From NCBI GenBank assembly GCA_019055375.1, contig JAHQIW010001998.1, positions 62,001-126,000 of the forward strand: a DNA stretch of 64,000 bases. Reading direction: 5' to 3'. Position numbers and translations under genes: made by a program. Each line of letters starts with the position of its first letter. Position 1 is the first letter of the stretch. The stretch is from Parelaphostrongylus tenuis. Lineage: Eukaryota > Nematoda > Chromadorea > Rhabditida > Metastrongylidae. The notes under the pieces are model-generated. The model made no database searches and was not told where the DNA came from. It saw nothing but the letters and a program-made list of their open reading frames with translations. Below, one piece after another: positions 1 through 13,300 of this stretch.

Positions 1-227
1 CGTGGCTCTCACGGAAAGAAATTCAGATGATGGTTGGTATTTGCAATATTCTTAGCTTTATTACGGCATTCTTCATGAACTCTCGGTGAATGGCAGCGAC
101 GAGGCATTCTTATTTGTTGTCAAATGTGACCTCAAGCGGTGCTCATACTGATTTTACAACCTGAAAAATGCACTATACCCACCCACCTGACAGTTGGTCT
201 TCTTCAATGGATGGAGGCCTTGATCAC

Positions 228-445
228 TTCGGAACCACGGACCCAACCCTCTGCGTCTTCAACCCCCAGCATATTGCATGTAACAATGGAGCAGAGTGCG
301 TCTAACAATGATGGCTTAACTCCAACGCGTCATTTTAGACGCAGCACGCTAGGGTTTGACGCCATTGTTAGATGCAATACGCTGGGAGTTAGAGACGCAG
401 AGAGTTGGGTCCATAGTTCCAAAGGAGTTGAAGACGCGAGCGACT
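228..445. repeat. Palindromic MITE (ACCACGGACCC family), copy 1
   Basis: Left arm begins GGAACCACGGACCCAACCCT and contains CTGCGTCTTCAACCCCCAGC. The right arm ends with the complement (GTTAGAGACGCAGAGAGTTG, then GGTCCATAGTTCC). The centre contains tandem-like attgttagatgcaa motifs. Confidence 0.75.
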
Positions 446-636
446 TTCAACGGAACCTGTTTTCCATGCGATCAGGACTTAAGTATCCTTGGGGGTTCTT
501 CTATCATGGCTCTAGAATATAGTGCCGAAAATGATCAAAGACGATGTTCAGTTGAACATTTTTGGGTCCTTGGGGTCCTTGGAGAATTTTCTTCAGTTTC
601 TATGTGTGAATTCTTTTTTTTTCGCTTTTTTTTTAG

Positions 637-1349
637 TTGATTTGTCGTCTTCGTCCGATATTTCACTAGATTGGAGAACGAGACAAAAGTTCTATGAGGA
701 CCGGATGAGCATCTTTTCTGAAAGTCTTCTGCCGTCCTTTCCATACCTCGAAGCAGACAAATTACTCCAGTTAGTCTATTTTTACAGTATTTTCTGGTTG
801 TTTGCTAGAGGCTATTTAAACTTTTTTTCCAATAAATCGCTGGTCTTCCAAAGGCTACTGAATTGCCAGGACGCGAGTAACTCAGTAGTAGTGATCCCGC
901 TCGACTCGCTAAATGTCTTTGTTCGACCTACTCCATCCTCCGGAAATCGGAGAATCAATTAGTGCCGGAATCGCTGGCCATTAGCTTGCTTACTTCGGCT
1001 CCTAAAATCTGACGACTGTCTCTCATGAAGATCTGGAAGCGCCTTAGAACTACTGTAGGGAGAGTCGGCTCGAGCAACGGTCAGCTAAATTTGCTAGGAA
1101 AATCAGAAAAGGCGGAACCGACGCAAATAACCCTACAAGTCCAAGGACTTTGATCTATGATGATTATAAGGAAATAGTGCTAATTGAATGGAAGAATTCC
1201 AGGACTCACACGATTTTGTGATACTGAGTGATGCAATCAAAGTAAATTCTTAGAAGACAGTGTGAACAGTATGCTGTGCGCATATTTAAAGGCCTTTTTC
1301 TTTGGAGAGAGTTTCCCTTAGCTTTAGTAGTCATTAGATGCCTAAAGAT
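637..1349 (+). CDS. UBR3: UBR3 exons, first two in window
   Basis: Exon 637-769 follows a long T-rich acceptor and enters in phase 2, so coding sequence continues upstream. It has a Ser-rich start ([12 protein letters not shown]) and ends at CCA|gttagt in phase 2. Exon 1254-1349 follows AATTCTTAG and continues in exactly that phase, giving [18 protein letters not shown] and then [16 protein letters not shown]. This resembles the UBR3 stretch with a Phe-Trp pair followed by EFP and a hydrophobic helix. The 3' boundary of the second exon is uncertain: the length that fits the family best leaves the next exon one nucleotide out of frame. The match rests on short similarity plus phase agreement, so it is weaker than the downstream exons. 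Confidence 0.55.
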
Positions 1350-4300
1350 GTGGATTTTATTACTGTGCTTAGTTTCGAAAGGCCTTTTTAGTGCGTTATA
1401 GCGGCCAAGAGAAAATTACCTCTCACTGTCGACCATATTGTTTGTATGCGTGGTGTCTTGACTATGTTAAGTTCCGGTGCAGATATCATGGGAAATTTTG
1501 AGTTGAGGTGATATTGAAACTTAGCTTTTGGTGGAACTCCGCCCTGTCTTGGGTGTAAGCTGTGATCTAAATTATTGCGATCCTAAGCTTTTTTTCTTCA
1601 TCAATTCACCCTCCCTTTCCCCTTCCTTCCTCTCTCCTTACATCACATATGTCCTGTGCATCTCACAGTTTGCATTATATTCTTCCTGACGTACTCTTTC
1701 AGAAAGATCTTCAAATTTCTTTCCTGTGCATTTGACTACTGTTTGGGGATCTCTCTGATCTTCGTCATTGAACACTCAGCAAGTGAATTCTTTCTCGAAT
1801 ATCTGGGATAGGTGTGCTGGGGCGTGCATAGGTCTTCTTCGCAGGCAAAATACCAAGTTCTGTAGATCGGATAAGTGATTCTTATTCAGTCTGACACCGA
1901 TTTCGTGGCGCTATGAGGATAGGGTGGTGGGTTTGGTCCACCTGGTGTGAAGGCGAACCAAGGCTCTTGTGCTTCGAACGGTACTACTCTCACAGAGTGG
2001 TTTACCAGCTGCGGGTCGGACCAAGGCCTTTGCGTGTAATGAACAGTTTCACAACCACGGAGCTACGCACACTCCATTTCTGAAGCGTCTTCTCAGAAAC
2101 AGGAACAAATCGTGTTCAACTTCGAGGAGGCTAGATATTGGGTGCTACAAAATGATGTTCTAAACATTATTCACCTGATTAATGCTATACTTGTGCGGTT
2201 ATTTTTGCCAGTAGATGTTTTGCAGATGCGAATGCTTGCTTGACGAGCTTCTATTCTGGGTGGCTCGAATGAATTTTCCACAAAACCTCATAAATTTCTC
2301 TCTTAGTATGCTCTCCGAACCGAATTATACGGTAAGTTACTGTGAAAGCTATCCAACTCTTACTAAACTGTGGTAAAAAAAACATTTGTATCCAAGGATA
2401 TTGAGTGATTTGCAAAACTTCGACCCCGTCGGGAGTTGAACCCCTGCGTTTCACCTATACGGTGGCGCATGTTACCACTATACTCCCCTGGATATGCCTG
2501 ATAATCATTATTTGAGCCACGCATGTCAGCCCTCATTGACAGACCACTGACATGCGTGGCTCAAATAATAATTATCAAGCATATTGAAATTTGAGCTGTG
2601 GTCTTAAGAAAACACTCGAAACGAAAGATACCCTTGGATATATAATTATAACATCATAACACTGCTATAAGAGAAGTAAAGCAGAAGGTTCCCATAGAAC
2701 ACATGTATTTTTTGATATAGGACGCTCTTTCTGCGCGTTTTTTCACATGGTATCCTTTGGTGGCGAATTGTGTCCGACAGTTGTGTCTGTACCAACAGCT
2801 TCGCGAAAGAAGCTCTGATGTTGTTCAAAGTACTTGCAGCCGACTCATTCATATTTCCGTCCAGGTACGAGTTTTCTTACGGACGAGTTATTCTTGTTAT
2901 TATTCTTATTATAGAAAGCATGGCTCTTTTGGTTATCGAGCAGGCACTTTGGAAGGATCTTTTTTGTTGGACAAAGACTTTATATCAGACTATAAGTAAT
3001 CGTTTGGCTACTGTGTCAAACGCTCCATATAAAAGACCCTTTCATAACGCTGTAGTATCCAGAATAAAATTATGTTTTACACCTACCGCACGCCTCAACT
3101 GTTACTTTGCTGGAAACACGAGAAACATACGAACGTGTAGAGGAAATATTTTAGTATTAGAGTCACACGTTTTATCTGCAGTTTCTTCCAGAGCGGAGAG
3201 AAAATCCCGAATAAAATAACAAAAATTGCAAACCACATGTGCAACGCGTTTGAGCAAACGGTCGGTCGCCGTATTGAGACCGCGGGCCACTCCCACTTTT
3301 CAAACTCGTAGATTAGCCGAAAAACAAGTGCCCGCACTCGTGAAACTCAGTCTTATGTTCCATGCTACACTTCAGTGAAACGGTCTTTACAGAAAGTAAA
3401 CGCAGCATTAGAATCGTGGGAACTTACGCTATCGAATGGACTAATATTTAGATGTTGTCATCAGAGGTACTCTGTAGGAGATTGAATGAGAGATGCGATC
3501 TAGTCAGCGTTGTTCTGAATACGGCTTACTACTTGTTCAACGAGTACCTTGAGAAATCGGAAATGACCTTGGGTAAGAGAGTTTTCTGTTTACCCAAGTT
3601 AGCCTCCTATGCTTTTTTCTTACTCTCTAGATCCATTTTTTATATGGTGCACAAGTCGGAAACAGTTTGAAACCAACCAAAGCGATTGGGAAGTGATGCT
3701 GATTGAAAGAAATGCGGTTTGTTCCTATTCTTTTTAGACTTAATAATGATGTGAATGTAATCTAAGAATAGGAAAAGTGCCATTAAATCCATGAAGTGGA
3801 ACAAAGTCTAGCTGTAGGCTTTGTTGTAGTGGTTTTTTTTGTGCGAACAGATTCGAATTTAAGTCAAAAAGGAACCTTTTTTTTTTGAAAATCCTTTGAA
3901 AACTGGCTTGCTGTAAGATGTGGTGTCAAATAGGTTAGGCAATCTTTTCTTTGTTGTATTAATTCTGGATTTCAGAGGCAAGTTTCTTGCAAGGATTTTG
4001 TATTATTTTTATCATAGGAGTTACGTAATAACTCCTCTTACAGACGATGACCCAGCACGGGTACTGGTTTGTCATGGGAGACCTACAGAATCTGTTAGCC
4101 CATTCGTCGGTGGCTATTGATACGGTTCTTCATCCAACTGCTTTTTCCGTCACCTATGTTAATCTACTAAATAGAATGCAAGGTTAGTCGTTAGCCCTTT
4201 CGAGACCACGGACCCGACCTTCTACGCCTGTAGTCCGCAGCGTGTTGCGTTTAACAATGGCGTCCAACCTCAGCCTATTACTCTACATAGTTAGACGTCA

Positions 4301-7300
4301 TTGTTAGACTGAACACCCTGGGGGTTGGAGACGCGAGGGGGTTCAGTCCCATGGTTCCGGAATTTTCAGAAGAGTTCTTATTTCTATCAATGATTTTGCA
4401 AATAAGGTCAAACATGATCAACTGTCTGTTCGAAAACTTCTTCTGTTCTCAGGAATGAATGTTAACTGGCGTATAGTGCGTGGCGAACACAGAGAAAATG
4501 ACAATGCAGATCTTGTACAAAGGTGAGCTCACCTCAACACTTTGCAAAGATTCCGACGTCCGTGTTACCGTCTCGTACTTAGCCCGATCTCACGCACGCG
4601 GCACCACTATAACTCCCGTTTTCCTCGTATCGTGTACTCGAGAATAGTCCAGTAAGTCTTTCTCGCTCTAGAAAGTCATTGAGCATTATATCTTCCTCTC
4701 TAGGTTTTTCTTGAGAAATTCGACTCTCGGGTGGATGATTTTGCTGAGGTGCGCTTGATATCGCGAGAAAATTCCGTCTCGTAACAGTTCTCTTGCATTA
4801 GGCTGTTAAAGCTCGCTACGTGTCCAGCCCACCTAATCTTCAATAGCCTGGCCTGAAGGATGGCATCCTTTACTTTCGATCGCAGAGATTCGATTTGGAT
4901 GTTTTATCTCATTTGCGCAATACGGGATACCCACAGCATCAAGCTTTCAATAGCGCATTCAGTAGTGTCAAGATATCTTTCATTCTATTTACTTAGTGAC
5001 TACATCGTTGAAGCATAAGTAAATTTAGGCAGAGGTAACCGTTGATTTCAAAAGGTGGGCGCCACGGCGGATCTTTCAAACTATATATTATTATTTTGTA
5101 GATATAGAAAATCATAGATATTATTTTGTAGTTTTTTCGTCGAGGGTCACTTTAGTAGGTAGGGCTTCATTTAGACGTTGTACTTTACTTATCATCATTC
5201 TGGAGAAAACCTCCGGTGTTGGTCTATTTTCTGAGGATTCACACTTTCCCTCTAACATCGGCATTAATAATAGATAGTGTTTCTTCTACTTCAAGTAATA
5301 CCGCGAGGTTTATAAGATTTATTTGGCACCTTAGACACTCGGGCGGCCCGTCTCACCGATAGTGCGAGCCCCAGCACAGGGAATCTGTGTTCATTTAGCT
5401 GTTTTATTCCCTGGAGTTACGAGGTGAGCCTCGGTGGAGCTTTCTCATGTCACCGCCACATTAGAGCAGTCGTCGGCCTTCGTGGATCTGAGAGAGATTA
5501 CCACCCTTGCGATTTGTAGCTACCAAGGCTGCAGTCATTCCTGGTGTTCATGGTATGATTTGCTCTTGCTGGGCTTTCCGAGTTGAATCGTCGAACTCTT
5601 TCTCAGTTTGGATGAAGACCCTGCTGGAGAGTTGAATCTCCCACTGTACTTCGCAATCCGATAGACGAGAAACACCTTCCATCCACGATGAGGCGTTAAA
5701 GCATTTGGGATGAGCTTCACATTCCAAGGAGAAATTGTAGCTTTATATGACTAAGGACAAATTGTGCGAAACATTTGTCGTCGACTTATTTGAGAAAACC
5801 GCGTTGGAAACCTCATCTGTGTTCCGTGATGCATCAGAACTTGCAATAGGAGTCTTATATCTTGCTCAGAATGCAAACTTTGTCCAAGATCCAACAGCAA
5901 CTTTCAAATGACCCTTTATTTTCACGTTTTTGTGGTGGACATGACACTCCAGAGTCTCGCGATGTGTTCTGCTCTTTGAGAGTCGGGAGGGATATATTTA
6001 GAGATAAATAACACGCCATGTGGCACGTGCTTTCATGCTACCATAAAAAATTCATGTTTTACAGAGGTTTAATGAGAGTTCTTCTAACTTCGAAATGAAA
6101 TTCAAGTCCAAAGATGCTGAATGATATGCGAAACTTCAACCTCAGACGGGAGTTGAACTCACTTATCTGTATGAGGGGCGCGTGCTACCACTACATCGCC
6201 TAGGTCTTCTATCACTCTTTCTTCGATATGAGATAGCTGTCAGCAATTAGTCGTTGACGGGCTTACTCTGCGATACTTTACATCGAAGAAAGAGTGATAG
6301 CAGAGCCCCGGTGATGGAGCGGTAGTACTCGCACGTGGTGACCGTGAAACGCGAGTTCAACACCCATCTGCGATCGAAAGTTCTGCGCATCACTGAGCAT
6401 CCTTTTTACATAATTACTTCGTAGATACAACGTCACAAAACTGCTAAAAATAGCATTCAAAATGCCGAATTTTTCATGGTTCAAATGGTTTAAAGTTGAA
6501 CGTTTAAGTTTTCCTCTTTAGATCCTTCACTGTGGAATTTGAAGCGTTGGCTCTTACCATGTTCAATTTTGTGAACGCGATCTCACAACAACGACATTAC
6601 GTTGCTGCTGTCGCATTTTTTGACAAAATAGTTGCTGCCTTATCGGTATCTCGTTTATTTCTTCTATTTTTCTTTTTGTAAAGCGCAACCCTTCGAGGAC
6701 GGCAGTTTGTCGGCCGCGCAACGCGATTTTCGTTACTTAAATAGGCTTGTATCCCTCTCTGGGAAAATCTCTAGATTTTTCGTCTAATTGTGATACTCCA
6801 TGATTTTCTCTACATACTCATGTGCTTTTCGTGCATCTACATCACGTATGTGCGAAGAAAACCTTGAGTATAGGAAACGTAATATTCTTTTAGCTCTTAC
6901 AGCGCTATACGAAAACCTTTCGAAAATCCAAGCACAATATCAGAACTTCCCTTTTTCACGCTATCAAATCAGTACTAAAAGTTTAGCAGGAAGGCTCTGT
7001 CCAGCCAAAAACGACTTTGATTAGTCTTACGAGTACGAAACGGCCTTTGCCGTTGTGAAAAGGTCAACAGTGAAAGTGGTGTTTCTTTGTGAAATAGGAA
7101 ATTCGACCATTATCTGTTATATGATTCAGCGATGGATTCGTGCTGTTGGCGGTTGGACCATCGATGATGTACAGATCTGTCCGAAATACTGTGTATCATT
7201 CCATTTGCCTCTTCACAGGTGTGTCGTCCTTTCACGAGTTTGTTGGTTTCATTATTTAATTCCAGGCGAAATTGATACTTAAGGCATCTTTCAACAGCAC

Positions 7301-10300
7301 TGACACACTTCAACGACATGGAACTCTTTCGAAATCACGTCGAAGATTTTCGCAAGGACGAACAATTTCTTCGTCGGATTCTGCTTGCACCCCCTGAAGA
7401 TACAGGTATGAAATGGCAATCGATCATGCTTTTTCAACCCTTTAAGTACCGTGGACCCACCTCTGCATCTCCAATCCCCAGCGTGAAATGCTTTGAATGT
7501 ATTATTGTGTTATATCAATTATATTAATGCTGTTGTTTTCCTACTTATAGCAACATTATATTTACACATAAAACAGGAAAATAGCAATAATAGATTTGAA
7601 ACTATTGAACAATACATTCAATGAGTTCCCACGCTGGGGGTCAAAGACGCAGATCGCATGGGTAGACCGTCTAGCGTTGCCACGCTGGGGGCTAGAGATG
7701 CAGAGGAGGTGGGTCTACGGCCCTGAACGTGTTAAAACGTATAAAATACCTTCTTAGTTTTTTGAACGACGTGTAGCAAAAGCGATACACGCATGTCCGC
7801 CTTGTTTTGACGACTCACGAACATTGGCGCGACCCTCAATAGAAATCGATATCTATTTGACAAGTTTGAAAGGGCTTTATCTTCAGTGACGGCATCTATT
7901 GACAATATAATGTGTTTTTTTACGATATCATCGGAGCGTGCTCCACCAACTGCTCTTCGTAATTGTCCGAACAGCCCGCCGGCTGAGAACGTCCTGCCTC
8001 AAGGAAGGGTTAATATGAAAACGCGTTTTGCATTTGACACAACGAAAGCGAGATCTCTCCACTTAGTAAGGCATGCTGCCTAAGCTTAAGCCGAAAAAAG
8101 ACTGTCGTAGTCAAAAGGTCAATTTACACCTAATTCAAGGTTGCTCGTGCTGAATATCATGCTGGAATGTGGGTTCGTAATGGAAATCAGTTACGTGTGC
8201 AAGCGATAATTTACGCGCAGCCCCATATCAACACGTCATTTCAAATTCCTGACATCGATCTCATTAGGTGAAGTTCGGTATTTTCGTACAGATTAGTCTC
8301 AGTTCCTCAATGACCATTGTGCCTGTTTCAGATATTGTGCCGCAAACGTCGATCCGGACTGGTTTATTGACACTTTAATTCAAAACTTTCATTGGTCGAT
8401 GTGTTCCGTTTCCCAGCAATTAGTAAAGATATGACAGATCTTAGCAGCGGCATGGATTCGGCCAGTCAGCGAAAAAGTTCTTCTGAAGGTGCTGTTTCTT
8501 GTCGTCATTCTTTTTTTGCTCTTTCATTGAGCGACGATCCCACTCACAGGTACTGGTCGTGCGACCCCAGACGATATAGCCGATGCGAATTGGGAGAAGT
8601 GTGCAGAGCAGATCAAGACTTTTCTCAATAATCTACCACCTGTGAGATTTTGTTTTTGAACTATTTATTCAATATTTTCTGGCTTTTTGACAGAGATACT
8701 TGTCTAGCGATTCTTCCATAAATTTCTGTAACCGTACTTTTTTTTCAGGGAAAGGTCGATCTGGTTATGAATGCCTTTCATAGTCGAAAATCCAATATTA
8801 GTGATGATAGACATGTGACTCCGTCTTCAACGTATGTTTCAAGTCAGAAACTTTCTTTTATAGCTCTGTTTCGGCTGATTTTCCCCATAAAAATATATTC
8901 CGTTTTATTTTTCAGTGTAGAGTGCGAAGACGTGAAGCTTGAAAACCTTCCAGAGCTGGCGTACGTCTTCAACGAAGACTCGGCTAATGTTATTACAAGA
9001 ATGGAATGGGTTGATCCGATGATAGCTTCAACACTTCGGTAAGCGTTCATCATCATTGATTTCACCTTAGTGACAGGAGATTTTTACGTAGCATGAGAAA
9101 TTCTGCGCAATTTTCATAGTTTTCGTACTTGTCATGACTTGAGTCGATACCACATATCAAAAGGAACGTATTATCTGGCGTGTGTTCATTTCCACTCATT
9201 CCGTCGACCATAACACACAGAAGCTCCGATAGGGTTTACAGGCCATGTGTACCAGGCATATAGCCGAAAATATAGTGTTCTTTTCGTCTATTTGGAAACA
9301 AATGAAGAAACGACCCCTTTTGCTGGACAAGAAGTTTTCATAAGAGGTTGGTATCCACTGGAAAGCTCAAATCTCTGGCTACTCTGTTGAGTGCTCCTTT
9401 TATAAAAAGACCCTCTTATAATGCTGTGGCATTCAAAATAAGATTATGTTTTGCACCGGCCACGGGCTTCTACTATTACTTTGCTATGAGCACGAAAACC
9501 TTATGAAAGTGTAGAGGAAATCTTGTAGTGTTACAGTTATACGTTATATCTGGAGTTTCTTTCAAAGAGGAGAAAAAATCCCGAATTAAATTCACAACAT
9601 TGCACTCCCCATATGAGTCGCTTCAGCACGACGATCGCGTCAAACGTCGTGTCAAATCCGCGACCAGCAGATACGCACTCCACGTACTAGCCAAGAGGAA
9701 AATGCCCGCGTGAAGGTCGTGTTTCTCTACTACACTGCAGTGAAACGGTCTTTCCAGAAAATAAGCACATCGTTGGAATCGTGGGAACTCACTCTTTCGA
9801 ATGGTTGCTAGTATTTGAGAAAAAAGTTCCCCTGTGAAAAGTATGCGTATGTGAGACACAAATGTTACCTTTCTGCTACAACGGTATAAAAAGGCTGCTT
9901 CAAAAAACGACCACGTAGCGTAGTAGCCGGAGATTAAAGATCCGAATATTTATTAAAAGTTCAATGGAAAGTCTTTGTCCTGCTAAAGGGAGCCTATATC
10001 GTGTTCCAAGCCCAATAAGTTGGGCACAACCGTTCAAGTTATGCTGGCTCGGCTGCACTGAAAGTCTGTTGTTGGTGAAGTAAATACTCGACGCTAAAGT
10101 TCGACATTATGTTATTTCGCTTCGATTCGATGAAGTGTAAATCCTTGAAGAGCTTGATAAATGATGTCATCTCAACGTAAATGTTTGCTTACAAGAGGTC
10201 TGTAATCATAGAGAGTGCGCTCTGAGCAATTTTAGAAGTAAATAACCTCCATATGAAGAGTGGTATAACATTTGATTCCGATAAGTTATCGATAGATTAC

Positions 10301-13300
10301 AAGAGACCTAGCAAAGAGGTTTGTGCAGCGAAGTCAACCACTGAAAAGAAAATGACTTGAAGTTAAGTTATACTGGCCCCAGTGCACTAACGATATCAGG
10401 AACATATTATGCCAAAATGTGTAGGAAATATTTTGTCTCTTAGTGAGCCTTACCGACTGATATTGATGATTGTCGTATGGAATAATGGGACATATATTGA
10501 ATTATAGCCATGAAAGGGCACACTCCAGCCTGTTCCCAAAGTTTGTCAAGTTTTGAATGCTTACAGTTCTTCGATTGGAATGTTTAAGAGACCAGCATTC
10601 CCTCTTGTGTAAAACCTACCATATTTAACTTTTGACAGAAATCACGGTGGTGTTGATTTATATGCTAGCGAAACAGCCGTAAGCCGTGCACTTATAATCG
10701 ACAATCAATCACTCTGAAAGAACGCCACATCAAATCATCTTCTAACTTGGCGCAGTGTGATACTTCTTCGGCGCCGCTATTATTAATTGTGGGGTCAGTC
10801 GAAGGGCGTGCTACTGATTTAATTCAATTCATTTAGGTGAACATAGCCATAACACGAAAAGAGAGAGTGAGAGTCTTTTCTAGTCATGGAAATAATTTCT
10901 GTAAAAAATAAAAATCTTACGAGAATGCCGAAACATACGTCTAATAGTAGAGATGCCGTCGATACTTCCGAAAAGCTTAAAATATTCTAACAGACTATAA
11001 TGAAAGTAAATAATCGTCAATCCACTATTCATTGAACTGTATGGTCTCAATACAGTACACAACGAAAAACATTCTTCAAGCAAGTTACAGTAAAGCATAT
11101 ACATTGAATATAATCTGTAAGAATGTTTAAAGCCTTACCGTGGTTGTTACGTCAAAGCCATACACATGTTTAGCAGGTATCGTCCTCTTCATCAGTGGAC
11201 CATGTCCCTCACTAAACCCTACTTTGTAGCAGGGAGGGAAGACGTATGTGGTGATAGCACGACGTACAATGACACTATTTTATCACGACTTTTTAAGTCG
11301 ATGGGTGCGGCTGGTAGATACAAATTGATCTATCTCATCAACTGTTTTTGACAATATAATCTGTAAGAATGTTTGAAGCCGTCTTCCCTTCCTGCTAAAA
11401 AGTAGGGCTTAGTGTGGGGCATGGTACACTGATGAAGAGGGCGATACCTTCGAAACACGGTATGGCTTTAAGATAACAAACTCTTAAGACTTCAAACATT
11501 CTTACAGATCATATTGAATATTGAAGCGAGGTCTAAAAAACAGTCGATGAGATGGATCAAAACATACGCTTTTCAGATTAATGAGCGAGATCATTGTTCT
11601 TCTGAACAATTGTGGTGCATCCGCTGAAGCAGCTCTCCGCTCAGAGATGGTTAGTGAAACTGCTGCTGTCTTATGTTCAATTCAATATTATCATTTTCTT
11701 AAGTTCACTTGTATTATCATTGGTTTTTATAGATTCATTTCATACTTTTGCCCATCTAAGAGAGTATCCTATCTTACAAATGAGCTAGAGTGAAGTGTTA
11801 ACTTATGTTTAATTTGGAAGGTTTCCTTTTGATCCCTTTGCTAGTGGCCGTTTTCGGCTGACGGCCGATCTGAATGGCTATGAAAAGCAGCGGATGACGG
11901 CGCGCCCTCCATTCATATAACATAGTGATAATTTCACTTAATGGACGTTTTAAATATTCGTCGTCGCCTCCTCCTGCCAAGGGGTTGGATTCCCCGAGAG
12001 AATTGGCTAAAGACGAAGTTTACTGCTCTGCTGATGAGAGTGTAAAGGTTGGAACACGTGTATCTGGCTCTATTAGTTGCCCTATAGCAGACCACATGAA
12101 TGGCTCAAAAATGATTGCCAGGCATACTGACCCAAATTTTCTACCACAGAAGATAAAGTCTCTTCAATGTAACGCCAATCTTCGTAAGGTGTCCGAACAG
12201 CTCGCGGACACGCGTGTATCATTTTTGGTACACTCCGTAGCGAGAAGGTTAAAATACTCGGTGTATATATTTTTATACCTGCGTGTTCATCAATTGAAAA
12301 AGGAGAGCATCAACGCCATAGTGGGACCTTCTATCTTTACTTGAACCACCTCTCGTCCCGTTAATCGTCCGTCGAGTGACTTGAGCAAGCATTGGTAAAA
12401 CTTTGGTTCTCCTATCGCGTACAAGAACAGCCCAGTGGGTCCTTCTCGCTCAAAGGATTCGTTAAGCATCATATCTTTCTAGTTTCCGTGAAGAAATCGA
12501 ACCATAGGATCGATGGTCTTCCTTTGGTACGCTTGACATCCCGGAGAATCCAGCCGGTAATAGCTGTCGTCCATTGGTTGTCGCAAAAGCGTAGTATGTG
12601 TTCGGCCCACCACATCTTCGATAGCCTAACGTAGAACGCCATCGCTAATTTTTTGTCGTTGACGTAGGTCGCGATCTTGGCCTATTTCTGTCATTTGCGA
12701 GATGCGGGATACTGTGAGCACCGACCTTTTGACTGCGCTTCAATAACGTGAAGTAATCTCTGTCCTGTACGTAGCAACCAGATTTTTGGAGCATACGTCA
12801 AGGCACGGATAACGTTGAGTTGAGAAAGGTGGGGCAGAGTTGGATGTTTTTTGTTCCCTTGAGCTAAATGCTCTTGAACGCTCCTCAAGCCGCCCTTTTC
12901 TTTCTGCTTCAATTGGGTTATACGGCGATACTCATTGCTCTTATTGAATCGTATTCAAAATCATGCTTTTTCACATATTCTCCTCTTTTTTCACTTTGCT
13001 CAATAGTATTTTAATACTAGGTAAGTTCCTTGGCAAGTGGCCCGTACACCTATTCAAGACTTCGATCCATCATAGCGGAGAAGGGTAGCAGAGGCGCCGA
13101 GTTCGTAGACCCACTGTTTGACAGAGTGCTGAATAGTGTAAGTCCTTATAACTATGTGTTTTTGATACTTCTTTTTTTTTATCTGTTTGAAACCTAACAA
13201 CAATATCAGATCGCGGATTTTTCTGACCAGTGGCAGTACCTGGTGGCCAAATGCGCCAGGGATCCTATCAACTCAAAACTGAGGTGTGTGTGAAAAAAAT

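Noticed and set aside
4453..4522. First read as an RTE fragment because of adjacent RTE sequence
   Set aside because: Its phase and GMNVNWR start fit UBR3 between exons 4044-4182 and 6522-6645. The RTE begins only after the donor and on the other strand.
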